From Bacteroidia bacterium (GTDB taxonomy: Bacteria > Bacteroidota > Bacteroidia > B-17B0 > Aurantibacillaceae): a stretch of 64,000 bases of DNA. The position numbers and the translations under genes were made by a program. Shown here piece after piece: positions 9,446 through 18,531 of this stretch (positions are counted from its first letter, which is position 1; every line of letters begins with the position of its first letter). The stretch lies in assembly GCA_022841465.1 (NCBI GenBank), contig JALHRL010000016.1, positions 19,328-83,327 on the forward strand, in the 5' to 3' direction. The notes beneath the pieces were generated by a model, which was not told the DNA's origin, ran no database searches, and saw nothing but the letters and a program-made list of their open reading frames with translations.

Positions 9446-10393
9446 ATGAAGAAAACCTTACTTTTAATCTGTACCATTTTAACAATTGGTGCTAACTCTC
9501 AAACCTTTAATCCGGATGTTAATTTTGATGGAACCTGGATAACTAACTCTAACTACCCTGCTCCTGAACCTTTGGGCTGGATAAGTACAAATGTTTTAAC
9601 AAACTCATTTGCAAGTTCATCTAACCCGGTATCGGTAACGCAATCCACTAACAATTGTTTTGGTGGTTCATCTATGCGTATTGAAACCAAAAAATTTACT
9701 TTAGGTGCATTAACGGGGTTTTTGCCTGATACTTGTGGATTTGCAATGACAGGTACTGTTGTTATTTCGTTTTCAGGTGCAAGATTAGTAGACGGTTATC
9801 CTTTTACAAGCAGACCAACATACTTAACCTATTGCTACCAAGCAGAACCACAACCAGGTGATACATGCGGGCTTGGTGTATTATTTTGGAAATGGAATGG
9901 TTCTACCAGAACTATAATTGGCGGAGGTCTTAATCAGTATTCAACTTCCAATTCTTCTATGACCAACGCAACCTTAAACATTGTTTATACCAGCACCATA
10001 ACGCCTGATAGTATGGCAATATATGCCGGCTCTAGTTACAAGTTTCCAACAACCGGCACCTCTATCAGAAAAGGAGCAAAAGAAGGAAGTATCTTTTATG
10101 TAGATAATATTTTTTATCCGGGTGTGGGTGTTGGAGAACAAAATATTTTTGATATAAAATTATCTGTATTCCCTGTTCCTGCTACAAACGTATTAAAAGT
10201 AGTTGCTGATAATAACGATGCAAAAAACATGGTTATAACTGATTTATCAGGAAAAACAATTGAAAAAGTAATGTTTGAGAATAATACCTTAAATATTCCG
10301 GTAACGAATTATCAAAATGGTGTTTACTTGTACACTGTAATTGGCTCACAAGGACAAACACTAAAAACAGGTAAGTTTACTGTTAACCGATAA
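9446..10393 (+). CDS. Secreted protein with T9SS type A sorting domain
   Basis: A 315-aa protein with a signal peptide (cleavage probably after IGANSQ). The central beta-rich region, about residues 20-225, has two Cys pairs but no domain I recognise. The last 75 residues are a type A sorting domain (Por_Secre_tail): SVFPVPATNVLKVVA, then MVITDLSGKTIEKV and NGVYLYTVIGSQGQTLKTGK, ending in FTVNR. It is therefore exported by the type IX system; what it does outside is unknown. It has its own promoter and a strong terminator and so appears monocistronic. Confidence 0.85.
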   Translation: MKKTLLLICTILTIGANSQTFNPDVNFDGTWITNSNYPAPEPLGWISTNVLTNSFASSSNPVSVTQSTNNCFGGSSMRIETKKFTLGALTGFLPDTCGFAMTGTVVISFSGARLVDGYPFTSRPTYLTYCYQAEPQPGDTCGLGVLFWKWNGSTRTIIGGGLNQYSTSNSSMTNATLNIVYTSTITPDSMAIYAGSSYKFPTTGTSIRKGAKEGSIFYVDNIFYPGVGVGEQNIFDIKLSVFPVPATNVLKVVADNNDAKNMVITDLSGKTIEKVMFENNTLNIPVTNYQNGVYLYTVIGSQGQTLKTGKFTVNR

Positions 10394-10411
10394 AAGAAAT
10401 TCTTTAACTTT

Positions 10412-10441
10412 AAACCACCTTGGAAACAGGGTGGTTTTTTT
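10412..10441 (+). terminator. Rho-independent terminator after the 9446 gene
   Basis: An 8-bp perfect stem AAACCACC/GGTGGTTT with a 10-nt loop is followed by a run of T. It lies between the T9SS gene and the YqeY gene, so a YqeY start at 10420 would sit inside this hairpin; this supports the ATG at 10465. Confidence 0.85.
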
Positions 10442-10464
10442 ATTTAAATACAAAATATGCACCT

Positions 10465-10905
10465 ATGAATATTGAAGAAAAAATAAACAACGACATTAAA
10501 ACTGCAATGCTTGCAAAGGATTCTAAAAAACTGGAAGCTTTACGCGCCATTAAATCATCTATACTCCTTTTGAAAACTTCGCCTGAAGGATTAACAGAAG
10601 AAAGCGCCATGAAATCAATTCAAAAGGAGGTTAAAAAGCGTAAAGAAAGTTTTGATTTATACGTTCAACAAAACCGACAAGATTTGGCTGAAGTAGAAAA
10701 GTTTCAGGCAGAAATTATGGAAGAATATTTACCAAAACAGTTAAGCGAAGATGAAATTAAAACAGAGCTTCAGAAAATTATTTCATCTGTTGGTGCAAGC
10801 GGACCCGGAGATATGGGAAAAGTAATGGGCGCTGCCTCTAAACATTTTGCAGGAAAAGCCGATAATAAAATTGTATCGCAATTGCTTAAACAGTTGTTAG
10901 GGTAA
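10465..10905 (+). CDS. GatB/YqeY domain protein
   Basis: This 146-aa protein matches the stand-alone YqeY family, related to the C-terminal tRNA-binding region of GatB. Features include an N-terminal helical domain (MNIEEKINNDIKTAML), a KKRKESFDLY helix and the segment EEYLPKQLSEDEIKTELQKI. Near the end is GPGDMGKVMGAASKHFAGKAD, the conserved GxxxMGKVM-type turn. YqeY proteins probably contact tRNA or support amidotransferase function, but the role is not settled. The start was placed at 10465 because the upstream in-frame codon lies in the terminator of the preceding gene. It converges with the gene at 10908. Confidence 0.9.
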   Translation: MNIEEKINNDIKTAMLAKDSKKLEALRAIKSSILLLKTSPEGLTEESAMKSIQKEVKKRKESFDLYVQQNRQDLAEVEKFQAEIMEEYLPKQLSEDEIKTELQKIISSVGASGPGDMGKVMGAASKHFAGKADNKIVSQLLKQLLG

Positions 10906-10907
10906 AC

Positions 10908-11597
10908 CTACTCCCTTATTATTGTTTTCTTTTCGGTAAATGCTTTTTGCCAACCGGCAGGAAAAATAATAGAATTTTGTTCGCTCATCTTTTCCATTAT
11001 TGAAATTACTTCTGTTTGTAGAGAATTAGGTAATTCATAAAATGCTTTATCTAATTGTATTCCTCGCTCAAAATCAAGTGACCCACTTTGATGCCGGATT
11101 GCGTATTTTTTGTCTTTATAAACGGTTATTAATTTCACCCTACCGTCTTCTAATCCGTTTGAAGCAAGGGTGCCATAAACAACTATCGGATCAATCTGTC
11201 CATCATTATCTACATCATTTAACTGAACATACTTTGTAAAAAACCAAATATTACTTTCCTCTTTTTTAGGCAGAATAAAATCTTTAATGGTATTTAAAAG
11301 AAATAATTGATTGTTTTTTAAATTAAAAAGAAAGGCCTTTATGGTGTCATTTTTAATCTTTAAAGAATCCTTTAAATAATCTCTTTCGGTTAAAACTAAA
11401 TAATTACTTCCAGTATTATCAATGTATTCATAAATTCTGAACACCTTAAATTTAATAGCAAATTTAGCTTTTACCGTTTCGTTAAAAATTTCTTTCGACT
11501 CTTGTTCTGATAAAGTTCTGGATGACACGGATTTATTCTGTGAAACAGAAACATTTACCAAACAGATAAATATTATTAAATTAAAATATTTCTTCAT
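10908..11597 (-). CDS. Secreted or periplasmic protein of unknown function
   Basis: A 229-aa protein with an N-terminal signal peptide (MKKYFNLIIFICLVNVSVSQ). The segments IYEYIDNTGSNYLVLTERD and LNDVDNDGQIDPIVVYG suggest a beta-propeller-like or calcium-binding DxDxDG loop, as in FG-GAP-type proteins. It resembles small secreted proteins of flavobacteria whose annotation (surface polysaccharide biosynthesis, M949_RS01915-like) is weak; that link is from memory and uncertain. Its ATG overlaps the stop of the membrane protein upstream in a TAATG arrangement, so it is translationally coupled and third in a three-gene operon. Confidence 0.6.
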   Translation of the reverse strand: MKKYFNLIIFICLVNVSVSQNKSVSSRTLSEQESKEIFNETVKAKFAIKFKVFRIYEYIDNTGSNYLVLTERDYLKDSLKIKNDTIKAFLFNLKNNQLFLLNTIKDFILPKKEESNIWFFTKYVQLNDVDNDGQIDPIVVYGTLASNGLEDGRVKLITVYKDKKYAIRHQSGSLDFERGIQLDKAFYELPNSLQTEVISIMEKMSEQNSIIFPAGWQKAFTEKKTIIRE

Positions 11598-12565
11598 TAA
11601 CTTTTAGCCTTCGCCAATCCAAATAATTCCTTGCCAATTCCGGTTATGGAAACAAAATTTAAAGGAAACTCTAAAAACACATGCAAGAAGCTTAAAAAGA
11701 ATAAAACTTTTAAACCTTTTGTGTAATCAATTGCGTAAAGTGCCACCGAAATAACCCAAATTACCAAAGTGCCAATTAAAACATTTTTTGGAACCTGATG
11801 CCATTTAATAACAGATGTTTTAGAAAACCAATTTAAATAATGATAGGTGTAAGCAAATGCAATAAAACGCATAATTACAAATCCACTGTTAGTGCTGTAT
11901 ATTTCTCCCAGGCTATTTAATTGTTGCAAATTAAATAATTCAATTAATCTAAAATTTAATTCAGCAAACAAATTATAGCTTTTTTGAACGTACCCGCTAA
12001 CTGCATAATTTAAATTATCGGGCTGAAAAACAAAAAAAGTACTTGCACAAAGTATTAAAACAATTACTGAAATTAAACCTTGCCACGATCGTTCTTTTAA
12101 AACACCATAAAGCATAAATAACCACGTAAACACAAACACATGAATAATGGTTGGTAAAAATATTCCAAACCAAATAAAATAATTGGGGGCATTGTTAATA
12201 AAAGCAACTGAAATAATGGCTAATATTAAAAGTAAAATTCTGTACAACCAATCTTTAATAAAAACAAAAACTGCTGACGCAAAAAGTGAGAAGGTAATAA
12301 TATTAGTGATTAAATCGCCATCTTTTTTTGAAGGATTAAAATTATAATACACTAAAATTACGCAGGCAATCCCTAAAAATAAAAAATCGTATTTACCCTT
12401 TGTAAAATAATTTTTTTTATGAAGCCAGCCAATTTCTGTAAGATAGTGCAAAGGACCTAAAACTCCATACGAAAAAAGAAACAATTCAAACGGTACAAAA
12501 AAGGCAATTAAACAACTTAATATAATTAATCCGGTATTTAAATGGTGTATGGTTGCAGACTTCAT
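11597..12565 (-). CDS. Polytopic membrane protein of unknown function
   Basis: This 322-aa protein contains about eight or nine hydrophobic helices with short loops, for example GLIILSCLIAFFVPFELFLF and IYHYLNWFSKTSVIK-type loops with aromatic clusters. I do not recognise a family. A LHYLTEIGWLHKKNYF segment near residue 40 and a YHYLNWFSK segment near residue 240 contain His residues that could be functional. It sits 6 nt downstream of a thioredoxin-like gene and overlaps the next gene (TAATG), suggesting the three products work in one process. Confidence 0.6.
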   Translation of the reverse strand: MKSATIHHLNTGLIILSCLIAFFVPFELFLFSYGVLGPLHYLTEIGWLHKKNYFTKGKYDFLFLGIACVILVYYNFNPSKKDGDLITNIITFSLFASAVFVFIKDWLYRILLLILAIISVAFINNAPNYFIWFGIFLPTIIHVFVFTWLFMLYGVLKERSWQGLISVIVLILCASTFFVFQPDNLNYAVSGYVQKSYNLFAELNFRLIELFNLQQLNSLGEIYSTNSGFVIMRFIAFAYTYHYLNWFSKTSVIKWHQVPKNVLIGTLVIWVISVALYAIDYTKGLKVLFFLSFLHVFLEFPLNFVSITGIGKELFGLAKAKS

Positions 12566-12571
12566 AATTCC

Positions 12572-13591
12572 TTATTTTTTCACTTTATCGGTATATTCTT
12601 TATAAAACTCGGGCCACTTTTTTGTTTTAAAATGGTTGTCACCATAAAACAATAAAACAGGCTTTAATGTTTCAGGTGAATAATAAAAATTTAGAACATC
12701 TATTGTATTCATTTGTTCATCTAAAAAACATAAGCTTGGTAATGAAAACCGGTTGTTTGATAATTTAAAAGCTAATGTGTGCATTGGGAAATTATTGATA
12801 AGTGCTTTAAAATGCTTTTCTCCTTTAAAACTAATAGTATCTCCCATTTCAACATTAAATTCAACCAAGTAAAATTTTTCATTTATTATTTTAGCAACAG
12901 CACTGTCAACAAAAGTAGTTTTCTGCATTACCTTTCCCGAATTACAAAAACTACTTGAAATATGGAACAATACTTTTTTTGGCTTTTTTTTCTGCAATTT
13001 TTCTACTTCCTGAAAAGTGTATAATTTAACCGGCTTTTTGCTAAAAACCGTATCGTAAAATGTGCGCGTAAAATTCTTATTAAAATCATCAAAAGTAATA
13101 GTTCTCCAAACATTCTCTACCATAAACACCAGTAATGGCTCCAGCTTCTTCTCCTCCATATAGCCCTGAGAAAGCAAAGTGTATTCAAAATTATTAGTTA
13201 CAAATATGGTAGAAGGATAACTTAGTTGTTGCCCTAACATTTTTAATGCAAATTCATGTGGGGTTTTGGGCTCTCTTGAAATAGGTTTGTAAACTTTTCC
13301 ATTATACTCTATGGTATCTTTCCCCTCTGCATTAAATTTTATCGGATAAAAATTTTGGTTTATATAAGCAGCAATGTTTGGATTTGAATAGGTAGTTCGC
13401 ATCATGTGTTTACACCAGCCACACCAATCGGTGTAAAAATCAAATAAAAATGGTTTTTGAGCGGTTTTGTTTAACTCCTGTGCCTCTTTTATTGAAATCC
13501 AATTTACCAAGCCATTTGTTTCATTTTGACCAAATACATTTAGGGAAATGAATGCAGTAAGAATGAAGCTAAATATTTTGAATCTTAACAT
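12572..13591 (-). CDS. Secreted double thioredoxin-like protein
   Basis: From the ATG at 13591 the product is about 339 aa with a clear signal peptide (MLRFKIFSFILTAFISLNVF). The first thioredoxin-like domain carries FYTDWCGWCKHMMRTTY, the CxxC motif of the thioredoxin_7/DUF255 type, followed by a cis-Pro-type SYPSTIFV. A second related domain (about residues 220-330) repeats the layout but has SSSFCNSGKVM in place of CxxC, so only one Cys remains there. A longer frame starting at 13696 would run into the divergent gene at 13653, and its N terminus is not signal-like, so I rejected it. The protein is probably a periplasmic thiol oxidoreductase; its partners are unknown. Confidence 0.8.
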   Translation of the reverse strand: MLRFKIFSFILTAFISLNVFGQNETNGLVNWISIKEAQELNKTAQKPFLFDFYTDWCGWCKHMMRTTYSNPNIAAYINQNFYPIKFNAEGKDTIEYNGKVYKPISREPKTPHEFALKMLGQQLSYPSTIFVTNNFEYTLLSQGYMEEKKLEPLLVFMVENVWRTITFDDFNKNFTRTFYDTVFSKKPVKLYTFQEVEKLQKKKPKKVLFHISSSFCNSGKVMQKTTFVDSAVAKIINEKFYLVEFNVEMGDTISFKGEKHFKALINNFPMHTLAFKLSNNRFSLPSLCFLDEQMNTIDVLNFYYSPETLKPVLLFYGDNHFKTKKWPEFYKEYTDKVKK

Positions 13592-13652
13592 TTTATTAAT
13601 GCCCCAGTTGAAGCTAAAATTGTAAATTTGTATAAAATTAAAACATATTATC

Positions 13653-14603
13653 ATGATTAAAAAATTACTTTCATTCAGTCTGATTTTTATCATCAATCAA
13701 TCTATTAATGCGCAAGCTTTTAATGGAATGTACCATTTTACAGGTGTTATGACCGGTAGTGCTAGCACAGGAACAGTAGATCCTACACCTCCTCCAACTG
13801 CCAATGGTGTTACTTTTGGTGCTTTTACCGCTAATGGTTTTACCGCCTCACCTTCTGCGAATGGTGTATTTGCATGGAGTGCTTGGCCTTTAGGTGCCAC
13901 TAACGGAGATGACATGAATTTTAGCGGTGCCATAGATCCGGCAAGATATTTTGAAGTTACTTTAACTCCAAACGGTGGAAATACTGTAACAATTAACTCT
14001 ATTAATTTTAACATGTCTCGTTCTGCTACAGGTCCAAGAAATTGGGCTGTTAGAGGAAATGCTGATACCTATGCCGCTAACCTACAAGCAAGTATCGTTA
14101 CATCTAATACCAATATTACCACACAAGCCGCAAACCAGTTTTTCTGGGCACTTGATTCGTATACAGTAACAGGAGGTAAACAAGAAGTTGGCTCATCCAT
14201 TTCTCCAGGTACTTCTTACGCAGGGCAAACAAACCCTATGACTTTCCGTTTTTATGCATGGAATGCTGAAGGTAATGCCGGTACTTTTAGAATTGATACC
14301 GTTGTGTTTAATGGTTTTACTAGTGTAATTGCAGGAACAAAAAAAATTGACTATGATTTAAATTCTGCGTTCAAAATTTTTCCTAACCCAAGCAAAGATG
14401 GTGCGGTAACTATAAAATCTAATAATATAACCTTTCAAGCAGTAGAGGTTTACAATGCTTTAGGGCAGTTGGTTACTAGAAGAAAAAATGAAGGTAACTA
14501 CCAATTTAAATTAGATGTTTCTGAATTTTCTAAAGGTGCTTATTTCATTAAAATTATTTCAGATGAAAAGGTTTTCACCGAGCGTATTATAATTACCGAA
14601 TAG
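13653..14603 (+). CDS. Secreted protein with T9SS type A sorting domain
   Basis: A 316-aa protein. It has a signal peptide (cleavage probably after SINAQ) and a Gly/Asn/Thr-rich beta-sandwich region (about 22-225) that resembles PEP-CTERM/choice-of-anchor-like repeats. The C-terminal type A sorting domain reads FKIFPNPSKDGAVTIKS, VEVYNALGQLVTRR and FSKGAYFIKIISDEK, ending in ERIIITE. Export through T9SS is well supported; the function of the passenger is not recognisable. The TAAATTTG at 13623-13630 is a good -7 element, but I see no TTTG at the correct spacing. The gene ends 8 nt before a long terminator hairpin. Confidence 0.85.
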   Translation: MIKKLLSFSLIFIINQSINAQAFNGMYHFTGVMTGSASTGTVDPTPPPTANGVTFGAFTANGFTASPSANGVFAWSAWPLGATNGDDMNFSGAIDPARYFEVTLTPNGGNTVTINSINFNMSRSATGPRNWAVRGNADTYAANLQASIVTSNTNITTQAANQFFWALDSYTVTGGKQEVGSSISPGTSYAGQTNPMTFRFYAWNAEGNAGTFRIDTVVFNGFTSVIAGTKKIDYDLNSAFKIFPNPSKDGAVTIKSNNITFQAVEVYNALGQLVTRRKNEGNYQFKLDVSEFSKGAYFIKIISDEKVFTERIIITE

Positions 14604-14611
14604 CAAAACAT

Positions 14612-14660
14612 TATTCAATAAAAAAGCCCTGATAAATTATCAGGGCTTTTTTATTGAATA
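14612..14660. terminator. Bidirectional terminator with a perfect 24-bp stem
   Basis: Two 24-nt arms (14612-14635 and 14637-14660) are exact reverse complements around a single A. The core is AAAAAAGCCCTGATAA/TTATCAGGGCTTTTTT. It serves the T9SS gene on the plus strand and the glycosyltransferase gene on the minus strand. The stop codon of the latter (14651-14653) lies inside the stem. Confidence 0.9.
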
Positions 14661-15643
14661 CTTTTTAAACAAGCTAACAAATTATTTTCTTTTGCTACAA
14701 TAGTACCAAATTTTGTGTTCCAGTATTCTGCTAAATATTCCTGCTCTGTTTGTCCTTTGGTGGGCACTAAAATAATGTTCTTTTTTTCTAATGTGTACAA
14801 ATCCATTAAAGTACTATAACCACTTCTGCAAATAATAAGCTCAGAAGAACAAATAATTTCGTTCAGAATTTTTAATTCCGGTAAGTAAAAAACAGTTACA
14901 TTTTTGTTCTTCACCAATTTATCTTTACTGCTTGTAACAATAGCAATATTATTCTCAGTTAGCTCAGGTAAAAAATTAATTATCCGGTTTAGTAAGTTTT
15001 CCTGAAAAGGTTCAGGGCCGGATAAAAGAAAAAGTAAATCATACTTTTTACTTACGTTTTGCAAACAAAATCTACTTTGTGGGCCAATATACTTAAGCTT
15101 CAAATTAAATGCGTTCTCACCAAGTTCTCCTGACAATCGTTTTGTTTTATCTTCATAATCTGGCACCCAAACCTCAGTAAAGTTTTTTAATAATTTTAAA
15201 TGAACTTTGTTTATATAATAATTTAAAAAGGGTGTTTTTAAATTAATTTGATGACAAATAATAACAGCATCCATTTTAGGATGAACTAATCCATATCTGT
15301 TATCACTAATAATTAAATTAATATGGTTTTCAATAATAATTTTTTTTAATGCTTCCTTTTCCTTTTTAATTGTTCTTTTAAAAGATGGATAGTGAAAAAG
15401 TAATTTTAACCACAAAGGTAAAATTGTGCTATATGAAATATTATACTCCGGTAAAAAAACTTTTTTTAAATGCGGAAACTCCTTTTCAAGTATTTTTGAT
15501 GTTAGGCTAGTAAGCCCTAGTACAACTTGATTATTATTGTTTAGTAATTTTTTAATTATCGGTACACACCTAGTGGCATGACCCAAGCCCCAATCTAAAG
15601 GTGCAACAAAAATAATTTTATTTTCAACCTCTTCGGGAAACAA
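14651..15643 (-). CDS. MurG/UGT-like glycosyltransferase (GT-B fold)
   Basis: A 330-aa GT-B-type glycosyltransferase. The N-terminal loop VAPLDWGLGHATRC matches the donor/acceptor glycine motif GxGHxxR of MurG/UGT families. The C-terminal sugar-nucleotide binding region contains ELIICRSGYSTLMDLY and VPTKGQTEQEYLAEYW, again MurG-like. The acceptor is unknown. There is no ATG near the conserved N terminus; the best start is TTG at 15643-15641, immediately after the stop codon of the M16 peptidase gene (TAATTG), so translation is probably coupled. The last codons run into the terminator stem. Confidence 0.8.
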   Translation of the reverse strand: MFPEEVENKIIFVAPLDWGLGHATRCVPIIKKLLNNNNQVVLGLTSLTSKILEKEFPHLKKVFLPEYNISYSTILPLWLKLLFHYPSFKRTIKKEKEALKKIIIENHINLIISDNRYGLVHPKMDAVIICHQINLKTPFLNYYINKVHLKLLKNFTEVWVPDYEDKTKRLSGELGENAFNLKLKYIGPQSRFCLQNVSKKYDLLFLLSGPEPFQENLLNRIINFLPELTENNIAIVTSSKDKLVKNKNVTVFYLPELKILNEIICSSELIICRSGYSTLMDLYTLEKKNIILVPTKGQTEQEYLAEYWNTKFGTIVAKENNLLACLKSIQ

Positions 15644-18442
15644 TTACTTTTCTGGATTTAAAATAAACTGCTTTAATTCTTTATCTAATAAATACTTATT
15701 AGCAAAATTTTTAAAATCCTCCTTTTTTAATCCATTTACCCAAGCATTAAATGTATCAATACCATCGTAACTTTCGTTATAAGTATCGCAGCCAATAATA
15801 TATGTAAGCCAGAAGTTATTTTCCTTTAATTGTAATTCACGCTCTTTTAAAAATCCTTCTTTTACTTTAATTAAATTTTCGTCGTTACTTCCGTTCTTTT
15901 TTACAGCATTAACTTCGTCAATTGCTGCGCTAATTAATTTATCTACATTTTCAGGGGCACAAGCAAATGAACATATCAATTTTAAACCCGGCTTAGGAAC
16001 TGCTGCCATGCTCGGATAAATTCCAACTCCATATACTCCCCCTTTATCTTCTCTTAAATTTTCTCTTAACGTAATGTTTAATAATTTTAATAATGCATAC
16101 ACTTCCATCCTGTTTTGACGGTTGTATTCAAAAGGAGCTGACCAAGTAAGATTTACCCTACTTCGTGGTTCATTTCCTTTCTTAAATACTTTTTTTACAT
16201 TTCCTTTAGGTGGAGATATTCCCAAATCTATAAATGTTTCTTTTTTTGTTGAAGCTGATATTCCACCTAAATACGTTTCTAACAATGGCTTAATTTCTTC
16301 TAGTTTAAAACTTCCAACAAAATAAAATGTAAAATCTGTTGGGTCAGAAAATCTTTCCTTAAATATTTCATTGCAACGTTTTTGATTTACTTGATTTAGT
16401 TCATTTTCAGCTAATGGCTTTGCTGTGTAATGGTAACCCGACATAAAATAATACATAGAGTCATAAAACACCTGATCGGGATCACTACCACGGTTTTCAA
16501 GAAATGCTTTTTGCTTATCAATTGTGGTAATAAAAGCACTAGAATCTTTTCGCGGTTTGGTAAAAATTAAGTGAACTAATTGCAACATGGTTTCCAAATC
16601 AGCTTTACTTGAATTGCCATTTAAAGTTTCTTCATATAAGCCAACACCAGTATATACTCTGCATGTTTTATCTTGCATGTACTTCTCTAATGAAACAGCA
16701 TCAAACTTTCCATACCCCGATTCATCTTGAACACTGTTTGAAAAATCGGCGTTTAAATAATCCTTTCTATCATACAAACTTGTACCACCTTTACTTGTAG
16801 CAGAAAAAATTACTTCATCGTTTTTAAAATCGGTTGGCTTCACCAAAACTCTAACGCCATTTCCTAAAGTCCATTCCGTAACGCCATAACCTTTATCAAC
16901 TGTTTTAAATGCTTTTTGTGGTGTTGGCTTTTTAGGCAATAAAGCCTCGTTTATTACCTTGTCAACGTAAGCAATGATCTCTTTGTTTTCTTGCGCTGCT
17001 TTAAAGGTATTTTTTATTGCTTCTTCCGTTGGGATTTTGGCTCCTTCTTTTTCAGTTAACATCATTACAGCAGCCACATTTTCTCCGTTACTTATCCATT
17101 TTTTTGCCAATGCGTTAATAGATTCAAGTGTAATAGTTGGAAGAATTTCTTTGTAATATTTATAATCAAATTCTACTCCGGTATAAACATCTCCGGTTAA
17201 AAAATATTGCACGTATTGATTTATAATCTGTTTCGATTCAGTTTTATCGCGTTCATTATACTGCTTTTCTATACCGGTTAAGAGTTGTTTCTTCTGCCTA
17301 TCTAATTCTGTTTGTGTAAAACCATGCCTCTTTACCCTTTCGTTTTCTGTTACTACTGCATTTAACGCCGCTTCTTCTTTACCGTTAGGAACAATGGCAA
17401 AACTTCCATAAATATCTTTGTTTCTTATAAAAGAAAAATAGCCTGAATATGCGAACATAAAAGGCGCATTTGGTTGCTTAGATACTTCACTCATACGAGC
17501 ATTTATCATTCCGTTGTACAATTCGTTTTTTAATGATTCTTTATAATCTCCAAAATTGCTATAATCTAAAAGTTCTTTTTGCATAAATGCCAACTGTACC
17601 ATGTTGTAAGAAGACTCTTTATCACTTGCAATGGCCACACGCATATCTTTTTGATCAGGCACATTCCATTTTTGAATTGGTTTTGGATTTACAGGTTTTG
17701 GAATATCAGAAAACACCTCTTTAATTTGTTTCTCCATTTCATCCACATTAATATCTCCTACAATAATTATGGCTTGTAAATCGGGACGATACCAATCTTT
17801 ATAAAATTGCTTTAATAAACGTTGCGGACAATTTTTCAAAACTTCGGGTTTACCAATAGGCAATCTTTCAGCGTAACGAGAATCTTTAAATAAAACCGGC
17901 CATGTTTTTCTGTTCATTCTTTCCATGGCACCTTGGCCTAAACGCCACTCTTCCATCACCACACCGCGTTCTTTTTCTATTTCTAAACTATCAAAAGTTA
18001 AGTTGCATGCCCAATCTTTTAAAATTAAAATTCCTTTGTCCAAAATATCTTTTTTATCAGTAGGGATTTGCAACATGTAAACTGTTTCATCAAAACTGGT
18101 GTAAGCATTTAAATCGGGGCCAAATTTGGTTCCAATACTTTCTAAATAATTCACCAAATCGTTTTTCTTAAAGTTTTTAGAACCATTAAAGGCCATGTGC
18201 TCTACAAAGTGTGCTAATCCTTGTTGATCGTTGTTCTCCATAGTACTTCCGGCATTTACGGCTAAACGTAATTCGGCTCTGTTTTCCGGCTTTTTATTTT
18301 GTTCTATGTAATATGTTAATCCATTACTCAGCTTTCCGCTTCTAACTTTTGGGTTTAATGGTAAAGGTTTTTTATCATCAATGGGCGTTTGCGCAACCAG
18401 TGCGTAACTCAATAAAATCAATAAACTCAAAAATTTCTTCAT
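15644..18442 (-). CDS. M16-family zinc metallopeptidase (pitrilysin/PqqL-like)
   Basis: A 932-aa secreted protein with a signal peptide (MKKFLSLLILLSYALVAQ) and two M16 halves. The first contains the inverted zinc motif HxxEH (H78-F-V-E81-H82) within GLAHFVEHMAFNGS, and the downstream Glu in ERGVVMEEWRLG. The second half (from about residue 520) lacks HxxEH, as expected for the inactive half of the clamshell. It degrades peptides in the periplasm. The residues NPKVRSGKLSNGLTYYI are typical of Bacteroidetes M16 proteins. Translationally linked to the glycosyltransferase downstream. Confidence 0.93.
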   Translation of the reverse strand: MKKFLSLLILLSYALVAQTPIDDKKPLPLNPKVRSGKLSNGLTYYIEQNKKPENRAELRLAVNAGSTMENNDQQGLAHFVEHMAFNGSKNFKKNDLVNYLESIGTKFGPDLNAYTSFDETVYMLQIPTDKKDILDKGILILKDWACNLTFDSLEIEKERGVVMEEWRLGQGAMERMNRKTWPVLFKDSRYAERLPIGKPEVLKNCPQRLLKQFYKDWYRPDLQAIIIVGDINVDEMEKQIKEVFSDIPKPVNPKPIQKWNVPDQKDMRVAIASDKESSYNMVQLAFMQKELLDYSNFGDYKESLKNELYNGMINARMSEVSKQPNAPFMFAYSGYFSFIRNKDIYGSFAIVPNGKEEAALNAVVTENERVKRHGFTQTELDRQKKQLLTGIEKQYNERDKTESKQIINQYVQYFLTGDVYTGVEFDYKYYKEILPTITLESINALAKKWISNGENVAAVMMLTEKEGAKIPTEEAIKNTFKAAQENKEIIAYVDKVINEALLPKKPTPQKAFKTVDKGYGVTEWTLGNGVRVLVKPTDFKNDEVIFSATSKGGTSLYDRKDYLNADFSNSVQDESGYGKFDAVSLEKYMQDKTCRVYTGVGLYEETLNGNSSKADLETMLQLVHLIFTKPRKDSSAFITTIDKQKAFLENRGSDPDQVFYDSMYYFMSGYHYTAKPLAENELNQVNQKRCNEIFKERFSDPTDFTFYFVGSFKLEEIKPLLETYLGGISASTKKETFIDLGISPPKGNVKKVFKKGNEPRSRVNLTWSAPFEYNRQNRMEVYALLKLLNITLRENLREDKGGVYGVGIYPSMAAVPKPGLKLICSFACAPENVDKLISAAIDEVNAVKKNGSNDENLIKVKEGFLKERELQLKENNFWLTYIIGCDTYNESYDGIDTFNAWVNGLKKEDFKNFANKYLLDKELKQFILNPEK

Positions 18443-18531
18443 GATGTATTTTTTAATAATTAAGTAAATATATTAATAAAATGATTAAAAGATAAGGAAT
18501 ATCTATTCTTAACAATTTATACATTTATAGC

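Noticed and set aside
10420..10464. Earlier start for the YqeY protein
   Set aside because: This stretch is the terminator hairpin of the previous gene.
13592..13696. A longer N terminus for the secreted thioredoxin-like protein
   Set aside because: It would overlap the start of the divergent T9SS gene at 13653 and bury the clear signal peptide that begins at 13591.
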